Shown: positions 1-10,617 of the stretch, piece after piece | How the letters are laid out: each line of letters begins with the position of its first letter | How positions within the stretch are numbered: the first letter of the stretch is position 1 | NCBI GenBank assembly: GCA_964017155.1 | Contig: OZ024867.1 | Coordinates: 17,921,589 to 17,985,588, forward strand | Reading direction: 5' to 3' | Source of the DNA: Oasisia sp. SBJ-2009 | Taxonomy: Eukaryota > Annelida > Polychaeta > Sabellida > Siboglinidae | Length of the DNA: 64,000 nucleotides | Translations under genes and position numbers: made by a program | The notes under the pieces: model-generated | The model's input: the letters and a program-made list of their open reading frames with translations, nothing else | Database searches by the model: none | Told to the model about the DNA's origin: nothing

Positions 1-1030
1 CCTGCTCCTTCTCTACCAAGCCACGCATCAATCATGTTTACTTCATACCTTACTGATAGACAGCAAGCCATTAAAATAGATAACTGCTTCTCATACATGC
101 TGCCCACCTCTTGTGGTGTCCCCCAGGGTTCTATTGTGGGGTCTTTGCTTTTCACTCTATATACAACACCTCTAAGCTCTGTTATCCAGAGTCACAACCT
201 GGATCATCACCGTTATGCAGATGACACACAAATCTATGTTTCTTTGACCATACCAGATACTTGTCACTCCCTAAACCAGCTCAGGGGTTGTCTCCAAGAT
301 GTCTCCCTTTGGATGAAAAACATAAATTAAAGCAAATAAGACCGAATTTCTCTATCATTGGCTTTTTCCCGACACATATTCTGAGTCAGAGTATCACACC
401 AGCCGCGTCAGTTTTAAACCTAGAAGTAACGTTTGATGAAAACTTCAATTTCAAACAACATAATTATCGAAAACATGCCGTTGCTGGATTTACCATATCC
501 GTGATCTTCGTAGTATTCGCCGGTTTATATCAATTTCCGTTGCTAAGACCATCGCAGCAGCTCCAGTAAGTAGTAGACTTGACTACTGCAATTTCCTCCT
601 TTACAATACCGCAAACAAGGATATAGCCAAACTTCAGCGAGTCCAAAATTGTTTAGCAAGTTTTCTCGCTCAGTGCCGCTTTTAAAATCATTGCATTGGC
701 TCCCTGTGCACTATCGCATCATTTTCAAAATGTGTACAATAGCCTATCAAGCACTCCCATCTACACAACCAGCATATCTAAATTCAATGCTAACTCCAAC
801 AAGAAATTCCAGACAGCTACGCTCAACCAGAAGTAACCCTCGTTACATCCCTCGGGTGAAAACGAAAGCCGGGACCCGATCTTTCTCGGTTGACGCACCA
901 ACGGTGTGGAATTCGCTTCCTGCCAGTGATAAATCAGAAGGTAATATAGTTGCATTCCGCCGACGTCTAAAAACATATATCTTTAATGCTGCCTATCCTC
1001 CTTAGCCTCCTAACTTCTTCATCCATCCAT
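1..1030 (+). pseudogene. L2/CR1-type LINE reverse transcriptase, 3' part, frameshifted
   Basis: Decayed C-terminal half of a non-LTR retrotransposon polymerase, truncated by the window edge. The first frame (1-330) shows SYLTDRQQ, the fingers/palm block VPQGSIVGSLLF and the catalytic box HRYADDTQIYV, so the two aspartates of the YADD site are kept. The reading then shifts frame near 330: a second frame (about 345-480) carries FFPTHILSQSITPAASV and VTFDENFNFKQH, and a third (649-1005) carries LLKSLHWLPVHYRIIFK, PAYLNSMLTP, PRVKTKAGTRSF and WNSLPASDKSEG, ending at TAG. These blocks are typical of the thumb and C-terminal region of L2/CR1-group elements and lie in the right order. At least two frameshifts and several stops between 330 and 649 make it non-functional. 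The endonuclease part would lie left of the window. The clade call rests on motif recognition, not on an alignment. Confidence 0.85.
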
Positions 1031-1047
1031 TGACGACTCACGCATTG

Positions 1048-1466
1048 TCTTCGATTGGAGCGTATATGTCTGATATATACTGGACATATCATCCATATGA
1101 ATGACAGCAGATTACCAAAGGCTGTATTCTATGGAGAATTGGCCAAAGGGAAACGTCTTCCTGGTGGACAACGGCTGCGATACAAAGATGTAGTCAAACG
1201 ACACCTAAAGGCTACACACAGTAGACCACTGGGAGACTCTTGCACAAGATCGTCAACAGTGGAGGCAGACCATTCATAAAGGAAAAAGCCATATTGAAGA
1301 AAATATATCACAAAAATACCAACATGATCACAATCTCCGCCATGGCTTTCTTGATGCTTCTGCCCCTATCATCTTCTATGTCAACTGCGGGAGAAGCTTT
1401 AAATCTCAAATTGGGCTATTCTCTCACCAACGAGCAAAGCATGTAACGGACGAAACCCTACACTGA
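1048..1466 (+). pseudogene. LINE RT C-terminal tail with degenerate zinc finger
   Basis: Tail of a second LINE from a different clade, directly abutting the previous one. Frame one (about 1055-1225) reads YTGHIIHMNDSRLPKAVFYG and GKRLPGGQRLRYKDVVKRHL, the W/TGH..RM..SRLPK...YGEL..GKR..G.Q..RYKD block found after the RT domain. A frameshift near 1225 moves the reading to HWETLAQDRQQWRQTIHKG, open to the TGA at 1464. The last 35 residues include NCGRSFKSQIGLFSHQRAKH, a C-terminal CCHH-type finger in which the first expected cysteine is tyrosine (YVNC). Everything upstream of the tail is missing, as expected for a 5'-truncated insertion or a later deletion. The same family occurs on the other strand at 24170-25480. 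Confidence 0.75.
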
Positions 1467-1543
1467 TGTCATCGTCGGGCACGACGGACAGCAAAAAGAA
1501 GAAGCATACTTTTTGCAAACAACATCAACGTGCTGATTCATGC

Positions 1544-2183
1544 TCATGTGAATGACAAAGTGAGCCCACAAGTTCCTGACAGAAACAATGGGTTTGATGT
1601 TGACTCCACCAACAACGAGGTTCTCTGGTGATCATTTTGTTTAAGATGATAGCGAGTGAGGGCCACCATAAATGTAATCTTGCTATCGTTTAGTTTATAT
1701 TTAACTATCCAACATTTGACTTCACCGAAGCAATCACTAAGTTTCTGAAGAAAGCACTCCAAGTCACTTGGTGTGTGGGGACTGTAGGATGTATATATTT
1801 GCAAATCATCTGCACACTTATAATACGTCGTAGAATACCTCTTTACTATGTTTTGCACTGGTGCTGTATACACAGTGAACAACCACGGACCTTTAAAATG
1901 CTGTATCTCACAGAACTTTCTTCAGGTGCATCCGTCCCTACGGAATAGCCGCACCGGATATTCCCACATGGCTATGCATAGGCTTTAGTAAAACAGCAAA
2001 ATCGATAGTATCAAACGCGGAAAATAAATCCAATAGAACCAGATATATTGCTGCTCTCATTAAGGCAGTTTCAGTGCTGTGTCGGAATGCCGATTGTAAC
2101 ACCTTGTGAAAGCCATTGCCACTTAGATGTTGGATACGTCGTTTGGCGTCTACATTTTCAAAGACTTTAGATTTGAATGGCAA
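1544..2183 (-). pseudogene. L2/CR1-type LINE reverse transcriptase palm fragment
   Basis: Minus-strand RT remnant read from 2183 down to 1544. The first frame (2183-1938) contains LQSAFRHSTETALMRA and VLLDLFSAFDTIDFAVLL, the RT block with the first catalytic aspartate (DLFSAFDTID). The second frame (1882-1544) starts MFTVYTAPVQNIVKR and reaches YYKCADDLQIYTSYSP, then KLSDCFGEVKCWIVKYKLND. The catalytic YADD is CADD here: the tyrosine is lost but both aspartates remain. Roughly 55 bp between the two frames is scrambled or shifted, where the PQGS.LGP region is expected. Order and spacing fit a single insertion that decayed in place. It is distinct from the plus-strand element at 1-1030. Confidence 0.8.
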
Positions 2184-2215
2184 ACGTGAAATTTGCCAGT
2201 AATATATCAGGGTGT

Positions 2216-2838
2216 TTCAATTAAGATCCAGCAGAATACTGCCCGATTTGACAGAAATTTGTTTATAAAATTAGTCAATGTTTGAATATGAGCAGGAAGT
2301 GTGTTTTTAGCAGCGCCGTAGATAATGGATCCTAGCATGATGACCTGGGTTTAGCATCATGAATACTAATCTGCACTTCACACATAGGTGCAGCACAAAT
2401 ATCAATCAGGAGGTGTTCAAATTGTATTTGCGTCGGTGTTTCAATGTCGCTCATTTTCGTTTCCGAAACAACAATTTCATTTCAAATTTTCAGAATGCTC
2501 TCATAAAAAAGTTCGGAAACTGGTAGCATAATTTCCCCATGAATCAGTGTCAGGCAAGTGGGAAGCTTACCTTTATCAGATTATACACGGGTTTGAATAC
2601 AGTACTCTGGTCGGCATCCTGGGGTAGGTTCTGGTAAATCTGAATTTTGGCTTCGCGTATTCGTGCTCATTATGATGATTCACATTTACTCTTATGTTTA
2701 ATCCTGATGTTCACATTTTGGCGACACAGCTTTCGCATTGCATACAGTTCCTAGCTGCATCAAGGTCGAATTACTCTCTTACGTGGCCGCCTTAGCATCA
2801 ATATATCAGTTTCATCCACAGCAGCACTAACACCACAC
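2216..2838. other. Unassigned non-coding stretch
   Basis: AT-rich DNA between two LINE fragments. I see no open frame with recognisable motifs, no RNA gene and no clear repeat; it may be LINE untranslated sequence too decayed to recognise. Confidence 0.4.

Positions 2839-2900
<62 letters not shown>
2839..2900. repeat. (TA)n microsatellite
   Basis: About 30 uninterrupted TA dinucleotides next to the 3' end of the minus-strand LINE fragment. LINE 3' tails often seed such simple repeats, so the placement just after the coding tail (read on the minus strand) may not be accidental. Confidence 0.95.
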
Positions 2901-2902
<2 letters not shown>

Positions 2903-2904
2903 TC

Positions 2905-3375
2905 CTCTTATTCGCCTTTTCCCACTAGGTGGGGTCAGCGGCCTGAATTCTTGAATTCCTGAATGTTCTGTCCTGTGCATCCTCCGGGGTGATCCGCAGT
3001 GCCTGCATATCCCTTCGGCCGCCATCCATCCATCTCCCTCTTGGGCTCCCCGTGGCCTTTTTCCTGGCACTCTCATATCACCAACTGCTCTCACTTCGTT
3101 GTTTTCTGCCATTCTCTGCATACCAGCGTAGTCACCTTTCTCTTACTTTCTCTTGTGCACTTCTAGGTGATTTTCTTGCAGTTGTTGTATGATAGATACT
3201 GCATCTGTTGTACCCTTCCCCGGAATAAATCCAAATTGCATGTTGTTGACTGTGATCAGTTTTCTGAGTCTGCGCTCTAGGATCTTCTCAAACATCTTCA
3301 TCCCATGTTCCAACAACTTCATGCCTCTAAAGTTCCCACATTCTAGTGTCGTCTTTTTTGGGGACGATTTTGGAG
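2905..3375 (-). pseudogene. LINE RT with NYRGI-type fingers, internally deleted
   Basis: Minus-strand fragment. From about 3375 to 3143 it encodes ECGNFRGMKLLEHGMKMFEK, RRLRKL and MQFGFIPGKGTTDA, the N-terminal RT fingers block (CGNYRGI.LL...K..E...RRLR....QFGF.PG.GT.DAI). From about 3120 to 2905 it continues with MAENNEVRAVGDMRVPGKRP and a frameshifted LTPPSGKRR, which is the extreme C-terminal tail of such polymerases. The palm with the YADD site, normally a few hundred residues, is absent between them, so an internal deletion of well over 500 bp has fused fingers to tail. At least two frameshifts occur in the tail. The clade is not assigned; the motifs resemble LINE polymerases common in invertebrate genomes. 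Confidence 0.8.
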
Positions 3376-3830
3376 CGGTCGTCTTCATTTAGCCATGTTT
3401 CTATCAATATGGCGACATCAGCCGTATGTATTATGTTTTCGCTGACGAGGAATGCTTTCCTAAGAACAGACTGTGTGTTCAGTAAAGCAATATTTAATTC
3501 ATTTTCGAATGGAATGTCATGTGATACAAATGTTACAGTTGCTAGATTCGCAGTGACACTGTGTTGTCGAGATACAGTTCTTCAAAACGGCTGCTGATCC
3601 GCTTCTGGGTCGCGCGCTGCTTCCTGTGTCGTGGTGTGAGCAGCGTAGAAAAGCTGGTAAAAAATTAATGAAATTGTAGGAATCTTCCTATCACGCGTGA
3701 ACAACGTCGGGACCGATCGAAAGTGATTAACTCCGACTATTCTTCCTCGAGGTGTTTTGCAACAGAGACACAGCGCTCTGAAGTGGTCGAGTGGCGATCG
3801 TTCTAGTTGAATACATACCAATTAAGCAAT
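3375..3830 (-). pseudogene. LINE endonuclease N-terminal fragment
   Basis: Read on the minus strand, 3530-3375 encodes ENELNIALLNTQSVLRKAFL followed by ADVAILIETWLNEDD. This is the start of the apurinic-type endonuclease domain of CR1/L2-group LINEs (NIALLNTRSV..K......DIL.LTETWL), where the asparagine and the ETWL glutamate are active-site positions. Upstream (3821-3582) an open frame rich in basic residues may be the linker or end of ORF1, but I cannot identify it. The endonuclease stops after about 45 residues and runs directly into the fingers block of a different LINE type at about 3375, making a chimera. Confidence 0.7.
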
Positions 3831-4630
3831 TTCAATTAACGATAAATAAATCGTACATCAGGATATGCCCAGATAGTTCAAATCCAACATGATAATAATA
3901 TTTATAAATATCCCGATTATTGTGACACAATCTTCCATGGCAGCACAAAGCGTTCACATGACAATAAATACGTGTACGTACGTGTGTGTATGTATGTATA
4001 TAAGACATTTGTGTGATTAGGTAAATTATCCTCTATTTATGATTACTTTGGAACAAGAACGATGATCCTAAGGCATTGTCAATAGAGTATAGGTGGCGAA
4101 TGTAAACTCTGAAATGTGACTTTTGAGAAAAACCTGCCAAGGGGGGGTAATTGTTTCTTAAGACGGAAACATGTATTGCCGATGGTCGGTCTAAATAACA
4201 CGACCTATCTACAATGGAAAGATAATACGTTTGTTTGCATAACATCACATCAGAGTGCATTCAGCTGTTGCACTGTCATGTAAATATACAGTAAACAGTA
4301 AGCAAATATAACTTTTCGACTAAGTTGTGACATTCCCCTCCCCAAACAATTATTTTGGGTAGCACCACGCAACCGCCCTAAAAACCCTACGTACACCTAC
4401 AGTGTCAACAGTAAAGAAGAAAAAGCCAGGAGGCAAAACCTCGTGCAGGGAAAAGCGTCAATATAAGATACCGCTATACTAGTCGAGTTGCCACCCTATA
4501 CCCTTCTGTAGGGAACCTGGAAATGTTTGGTCGTCTAAGGTTTTTTTTGCTGAATCATATAGATTATGTGTCCCTGAATTCAAATCCGTGGGATGGCAAT
4601 GCGCCATCCTTGGGCAACTCGTGGGAACCA
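3831..4630. other. Unassigned AT-rich non-coding stretch
   Basis: No recognisable coding, RNA or repeat signal apart from a short TG/GTAT-rich patch (about 3970-4005) and a run of seven Gs near 4141-4147. Confidence 0.4.
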
Positions 4631-5230
4631 CGAAAATCCAAGATGGCTGCCGTGAGCCTGGCAAATTACAAAATGTGTTCATCTTTACACTACATCAAGC
4701 TAGGAACATAATTTTTGTATTTACACGCATGGTTTGAGGTACGAAGAATTCAATGGAACCGTTTATAATAATGTCCGACTATGTTCACATGACCAAAATT
4801 CAAAATGGCCGCCATTTGTACCAACAATAGCCAAAATCGAGCATAATTTTATTGCATTTTGCTATATAAATATGATTTTATTTTGTTCATTCCTATGTTT
4901 TACCGTACCATGACTTAAAAGGAAGTATTTCAACTGATGCCCGCCCAAGAAAACCGAGTAATATTCAAAATGGCCGTCATTGTAACCAAACATATGCAAG
5001 AGCTACGATGTTGTGCCTATTCCTATGTTTTAGCACATGGGCAAGAACATAGTACTGGTATATACTTGTACGGCCTTAATTATACGTGAAATACATGAAC
5101 CAACACATGAGGAATTTAATGTAATCATTTTCTGTGGTCACGTGACACAAATTTAAGATGGCCGCAATTTCTACCGAAAATAGCTCGAAGATTTATTTTC
5201 AATTCCTCTTTAGCATTGAACATCCATCAT
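4630..5230. repeat. Degenerate ~165-bp tandem repeat with ATGGCCGCC core
   Basis: Four related cores occur at 4638 (CCAAGATGGCTGCC), 4801 (CAAAATGGCCGCCAT), 4966 (CAAAATGGCCGTCAT) and 5155 (AAGATGGCCGCAAT), about 163, 165 and 189 bp apart. The sequence after each core is also loosely alike (ACCAA.A.TAGC, then TTCCTATGTTTTA in two units). This suggests an old, diverged tandem array. The core resembles the YY1 recognition sequence (AAGATGGCGGC). Related cores recur alone at 13894, 14176 and 16097. Confidence 0.6.
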
Positions 5231-7390
5231 GACTGAGTCCCAGGAAGGGTAATAGTTGTAGTTGTTGTATGTATGTGTATACGACTACAGCTGACAAGAA
5301 GCACAAAAAGCTTGGGAAATGACACACAAAACGGTGCAACAATTTAAAAGGGTACAGAGAGTCATACCAGTGTATACCAGCCTTAAGATCGAACTTCTGT
5401 GCTCTCAGCGGAGAACAAGATCTGGGATAACACTCAGCACTTGTTGAATGCTGCCATTGCGAATTATCAGTTGATTTGAAAATAAGCAGTTGGATTGACT
5501 ATGAACAAATCAAGTGACTCTTGACACCAGCAGATATTGTTTCATTAGCTTGGGCATATCTTTAGCAAGGACTGCAATTCCGTCATGGAGAGTCATTGTG
5601 GGCAGCGGCCAGAGTTCTGACAAAGATGTAATTCACCATTTACTCATTCTGTCTGCCATGGGCTGGTGGATCTGCAGGTAAACATACAGCTGTAGTGTCT
5701 TCCGCAACTCCAATTACTTGCGTCTTGACCAGAAAACAGCCATGTTGTCACGGTTCGCTAGGACGTGACCGGACCTTCTTGCTAGAGCCTATAAATCAAC
5801 AGGACATGCTGTACTGCTAAATATTGACTGTTTGAATTTCCTCCGTTTAAAAAAAAAAAAAGATAATTCAATGTGTGCTAAATAAGCAGCATATATGTTA
5901 CACTGGAATAGTGAACAGTGTCCTTTACTTTGGTGCAGTGTGTTGGAATGGCAATATCAACAACAGGACAGGATTAGGCTAGATACATTTATCAAGAAAG
6001 CAAATAGCACTGTTAAGCTGGAACGGGTCATGGATCATGGGTAGAGCACAGAAGATTTCTGGCAGGTGGCATACACTCACTAAGATCTTAATTTGACAGC
6101 TGTTAGGAGTGACAGATACTGAGCTGCATGCACTAGAACTGCATTCATATTATTGCACAGTGCTTGCACAGACAGATAGATGATGATGCTGCTCCAGCTG
6201 CTGTCTTCATTGAATAGAGATAAATATTCATTCATTCATGTGTGTATGTTTGTGTGGTTATATATATAACATAAACTAAGGTATGCTAACTGATTGCATG
6301 ATCACTTAGTGTTTATGCACTAGAGTTGACAGTGCTCAGTCATGCCATTTCCTAATGTTGATAAACGTGGTATTGAAATTGTATTGCACTTGACCAATTA
6401 TTTCTAATCAGACATAATTGGTAAAATAATACTGCGTCTTACAAAAATTTCACTCCACTATGACATTCCTCTCACAAAATGACCATAAATAAGGCATAAT
6501 AGCATGTATCGCTACATTGTTTGTGTCATGTTGTATCTTATATACAGTGGCTTGTTATCTAGTGTGGCTGTCTTTAATAAAAACATGTTGATAATGACAT
6601 TTAAGTGCTTTAATTTCTATTATCCAATAAACACAGACGTTGGCACCTCAAAATAATAAACGAACAGGAATATAGATGACAATGTATATTGTTAACTAAC
6701 CTAGTTAGCGGCTCCATGATCCCATGTGCATACCTTCTAGAACGTTAACTGTGGTGGACGTTTATGAACAATATCAGTATGTATATAAGTCATAACGATA
6801 GACATCGCAATGTGTCTAATGGTACAAGATTTAAATAATTTAGATACAGAACACGTAATAATATTTACTAACCTTCTTGCTTCTTGGCTAAAGCGACGGA
6901 AGGTTTCGACCGGTAACCCGTTTCGACGACTATCGTTGCCATTGGTGACTAAATTTCGCGGCAATATCGTTTGCACTGCTCCATACTTCAAAACTCGACG
7001 TCACCGACGTTTCTGCGGATCTTGACCCATTATATACCGTGAGAAACATCCTATTCGAAGCAACGTTCTTCGAATGGACGTCCTTCTTCAACGTTCGCCT
7101 ATCTAATACAACATTGTGTTAACAACGGCTATATATATTTTAACACGTCATCGGACACGTGACTTTAAAGTCGGTTCTGCGAGCTGGTTGGTCTAGCAGC
7201 AGGTATCAGTGCGTTTATCGCTATTCATGGACGCCCTCACGGAGTCGGCGATTTTAGTAAAATTGTCTAGTTTGAAATGATTATACCAGTAAGCCTCTGA
7301 CGTTAAAAATTTGGTGACCGTTCAAAATAGTTGGTTTGTATTAACTCTTTCACGTGCATAGCGTGTAACCTTTCCCTTTTGATTCCCTTT
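5231..7390. other. Unassigned non-coding stretch
   Basis: AT-rich, without a convincing gene. A short A-run lies near 5849-5860. About 5930-6070 read on the plus strand (WQYQQQDRIRLDTFIKKANS) faintly resembles the post-RT region of some LINEs, too weak to call. The 6870-7030 interval is more GC-rich than its surroundings but holds no supported gene. Confidence 0.4.
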
Positions 7391-8500
7391 TAGTCGGGGC
7401 GCACGGGTCAAAATTTTGGAGGTAGTGGACACCTCGTGCTATTTTTGGTTGTCGTGTATTTTATTAAACGTCAAACCCTCCCGAACAATATTCCAGAGGG
7501 CAACCTTCTCAAATCAGTGTACCTCACTCCGAAAATTGCGTTTATATCCATGCCCTTAATGGCCCAGTTGTATACATTTCTCTTTCCCCATTTTCACAGT
7601 AACTGTATAACAACAAATTTAAGTATAGTATCAAATAAACAGGAATGACGAGAACTATTATTTATGGCAATAGCTTTGTGATACGTTTATTTTTCAAGAT
7701 GCCATATACAAAACATTGGAAAATATTACGATAAATCAGTTCGGTTTCCCAGTTGACATCACACAAAAGGAGTTATAGTTACCTTAATATGTAATCAATA
7801 TACTTATGTAATATATCAAAATGATGTGCATTCAATTACCTACTGAATACTGCAAAGCAATAGTAAAATAGTGCTACGTTATACGTAATCACGAGCCAAA
7901 CATCTACCCAACCCCCTAAGTGTTGCGCAATCGTGACGTGACGCAAATCGGAGTAGATTTCATTGATTGTATCATTTTCGCGTTCCTTAGGGTAATATAC
8001 ACTATTAAAGACAGAGTACTGATGCATAATATACTGCTGGTTATTAATGCGATGTTAATTAAGACAACATAAAATTATGATAACATTATTCGAAAATAAA
8101 AACATACCAAGGTGGTATTCAATCACATCTTAAAGATTATTCTGAGTCACCTGTGTCACTCTTGTCACAGCCATTGTTTTCAACAAGAGTCCGAACAGGT
8201 ATTACTCGCCTACCTTTGGTATCGTTCCGTTTGCACTTGCCAGCAGCATAACGCGGCACTTGGCATTTAACGCAAGAACAATTACAAGGGCATTTGCTGG
8301 CGACACGTAACTTGTATACCATTGTGAAAGTTCTGGTAAAGGCGGCGGTACTGGTTCCAAATGTGTGGAACTCGTCTTCCAACCGATATCTAATAATTTC
8401 TCCTCCATCTTCAAGTGAGTCTCTTTCAGCACAGCTGTCAACCTCAAACCTTACAGCCTTGACGCATCGATCCATTTGACTCACACAAAGCTTTGCGGTA
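7391..8500 (-). mobile_element. Transposon copy A: terminus, non-coding arm and 3' coding remnant
   Basis: The outer end is at 7391-7406 (TAGTCGGGGCGCACGG). The first 870 bp (7391-8260) are the inverted counterpart of 11491-10618: shared tracts include the 155-bp terminal module (cacctcgtgctatttttggt, ttccagagggcaac, cactccgaaaattgcg), the TTGCGCAATCGTGACGTGACG tract around 7921-7943, and the stretch around 8130-8200. Read on the minus strand, 8484-8137 is open for 115 residues with a cysteine-rich stretch (KCPCNCSCVKCQ) and the end GRRVIPVRTLVENNGCDKSD. The same end is recognisable but broken in copy B. I do not recognise the protein; it is probably the C-terminus of this element's own protein. 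Confidence 0.7.
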
Positions 8501-10185
8501 CCTTAGAACATTCATATTCTCCGATGGTTTCCTCAAGATTGACATTTTCCCCAATACCTTTCTGATGAAGAAGGCGTATCAGCATGACAACTTCATTGAT
8601 CAGCTGCTACGTCTGCTTCTGCAGCACAGTAAGATGTTATTGAGGATGCAGTTCTTCAAATATGCTGTCACGTACCTTTTGGACTTTGCGTTGTCATTCA
8701 AATATTCCTGGAGCTCAGTTTTGCAAATATTTTTCACAGTTTCCAGAGTTTTCATGATAGTTACAGTGGCTCACTGTTTCGTGGCAATATTTAGTATGTT
8801 GCTGGAGTCTACCGTGACAGGATTGATCATGTGCTGTTTTTATGCATGCTTGATTGATCATTTGCTGGTTTCCATCTTCGTGGGATTGTTAGACTGCAGA
8901 TGGTTCATCACTTCTTTGAAATGGAATGATACCTCAGATACACAGGCTTTGTGTAATGCTACTTGGTTCGTACTTTAGCATCCAGGGGTATTTATGTAAG
9001 CCCACTCGCACTTTCCTTCACATCTATGCTTTATGTCTGCCCATGATCTATTTCAGAAGTGATACATTTGAATGACTCAGCTTTTTTCGCACATCATATT
9101 GACCTTTCGTGAAGTACTGATATACATATGGTGCTGGGTTCTTCAGGTTGTTCATTTCCTTTAGGCACATTGGCAGCGAATAAATCTAGTTGTGGTGACC
9201 AGCAGCAACAACAAATGGGAGCATGTTATTATACTAAACAAAATTTTCCCAATTGCCCATTTTCCCATTGTTCAAATGCACCCGTGCCTCCCGTAGTCCT
9301 TTGCGTTCAAAACCTTTGTTAGCCGTTCCTTGCTTACACGAACCAGTTTCTATAAGGATAAGATTCCACATAATTTTTCCAACTGCGCCCATAGCGTTTA
9401 CAGTGAAATGAAACTACACACATGACAATAAGATGCCAATTTCATCATCAGGGGAAGCTTGCTCCCGTAGCCCATATGAAATATCGTGCAAAGCCTGATC
9501 AGCCATAACTACTGTGTGTTTCACCCCAAACTTATTGGCCAGCTTTGCTGCATATTCTAAGCGGATCTATTTGAACAGAATGGATCATTAAACCATACAT
9601 AAAGCATGTGGCTGGCGCTGTTGAAGCCAGTGTTGTGTAGAAAGCATTCCAACATTGATAGTGGTTGCTTCCGAGCTCTACTTTCTTTATGGATGACGAA
9701 CGGCAAATTTGCCATGCCACAATCATCAACTGAAACTATTGATCACATATAGGTTGCAAATATATAGTCCTCATCTTTACAAGTAATTTGGCGTTAAGCT
9801 TTTCGCACAAAGAAATGTAGTGTGGTGCAATTTGAGAAGGTATGTATGGCGCTCGACAACAAAAAGATTCAATACGTTATGACGATAACAGTGCGAAATT
9901 CTTCGTCCTTGCCGTCACCAAATTGTTATCTTCAACACTCAAAATAGCTTATGCAGACGAGAAGTTACCGTTTTTTAGACATTGTCAAATATAGTGATGT
10001 CACATACCATATAATTGGTAATCATAAGTGTCCGTTGTGTTTATTTTGTTAGTTTCGTATTTGTTGTCGGTAAAACACCGTAGACACCAAACTAAGTTAA
10101 AATGACTGATAAGCTGCAAAACATGTCATTCAAACATGATAACATACCTCATGTATTTGAAAACAAGAATACGTTATATTTAATT
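8501..10185. other. Interior between the inverted arms, unassigned
   Basis: No recognisable domain on either strand. On the minus strand, between about 8990 and 8490, fragments such as TVKNICKTELQEYLNDNAKS are interrupted by stops and may be the decayed upstream part of the copy A coding region. The plus-strand open frame at 8493-8978 is antisense to this and is not supported. The rest is AT-rich DNA with nothing I can name. Confidence 0.35.
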
Positions 10186-10617
10186 TACTTATTAGTTATT
10201 CCAGAGATGATGTTAAAATCTAACGTCAAACCAAAATGAGGTGGAGAAGTATACACTGTATGTTGATTCTAGAACAAGTGATGTTCAAATGTATTTTACA
10301 ATTTTATGGTATAAATCAACCGAGAAATGAATGGGGATACCTGATATGTAATATGGTGACTACGGTACATTTATATGAAATCGACGACAAAACGGAAATG
10401 TTTTTCTACTTATTCTTCAATTGTTTGTTTCTCGTTGCCTTAAAATATATACATTTTTATAATATATCTGTGGTCTGTATTCCTCTCACCATTCCAGATA
10501 TATTTTGGTACAGAGACTACCTAATTTCTTTAAATAAACCATGAATATTTCATAATTAGCCATTGTGACTTAACAGTCAATAAGACACCTTCAGGCCTGA
10601 ATTAAAGTTTAATTTTC
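10186..10617 (+). mobile_element. Transposon copy D: internal segment with truncated terminus
   Basis: About 430 bp aligned by eye with 11636-12071. Shared tracts include TTAGTTATTCC at the start, AATGAGG, ATGTATTTTACAAT, GAATGAATGGGGAT, GACGACAAAACGGAA, GTTGCCTTAAAAT and CATTGTGACT. It ends at 10594-10617 with the first ~24 bp of the terminal module shared by copies A, B and C, then switches to copy B at about 10618. This is either a nested insertion or a recombination junction. Confidence 0.55.

Noticed and set aside
1544..2183. Considered as the same insertion as the LINE at 1-1030
   Set aside because: Opposite strand, overlapping RT blocks and clearly different residues; they are separate copies or families.
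5930..6070. Faint resemblance to a LINE post-RT region
   Set aside because: Only a few residues agree and stops occur in all frames; below what I would call.
6867..7036. Minus-strand TATATAAT at 7036-7029 with a GC-richer stretch and an AAG|GTTAGT donor at 6873
   Set aside because: The only ATG-led frames after it are very short (9-11 codons); a first exon is possible but unsupported.
7170..7205. GGTTGGTCTAGCAG-like tRNA D-arm/A-box appearance
   Set aside because: No matching T-arm or acceptor stem at the right distance.
8493..8978. 161-codon plus-strand open frame, hydrophobic
   Set aside because: It is antisense to the decayed coding region of transposon copy A, has no recognisable motif, and is most easily explained as a chance frame.
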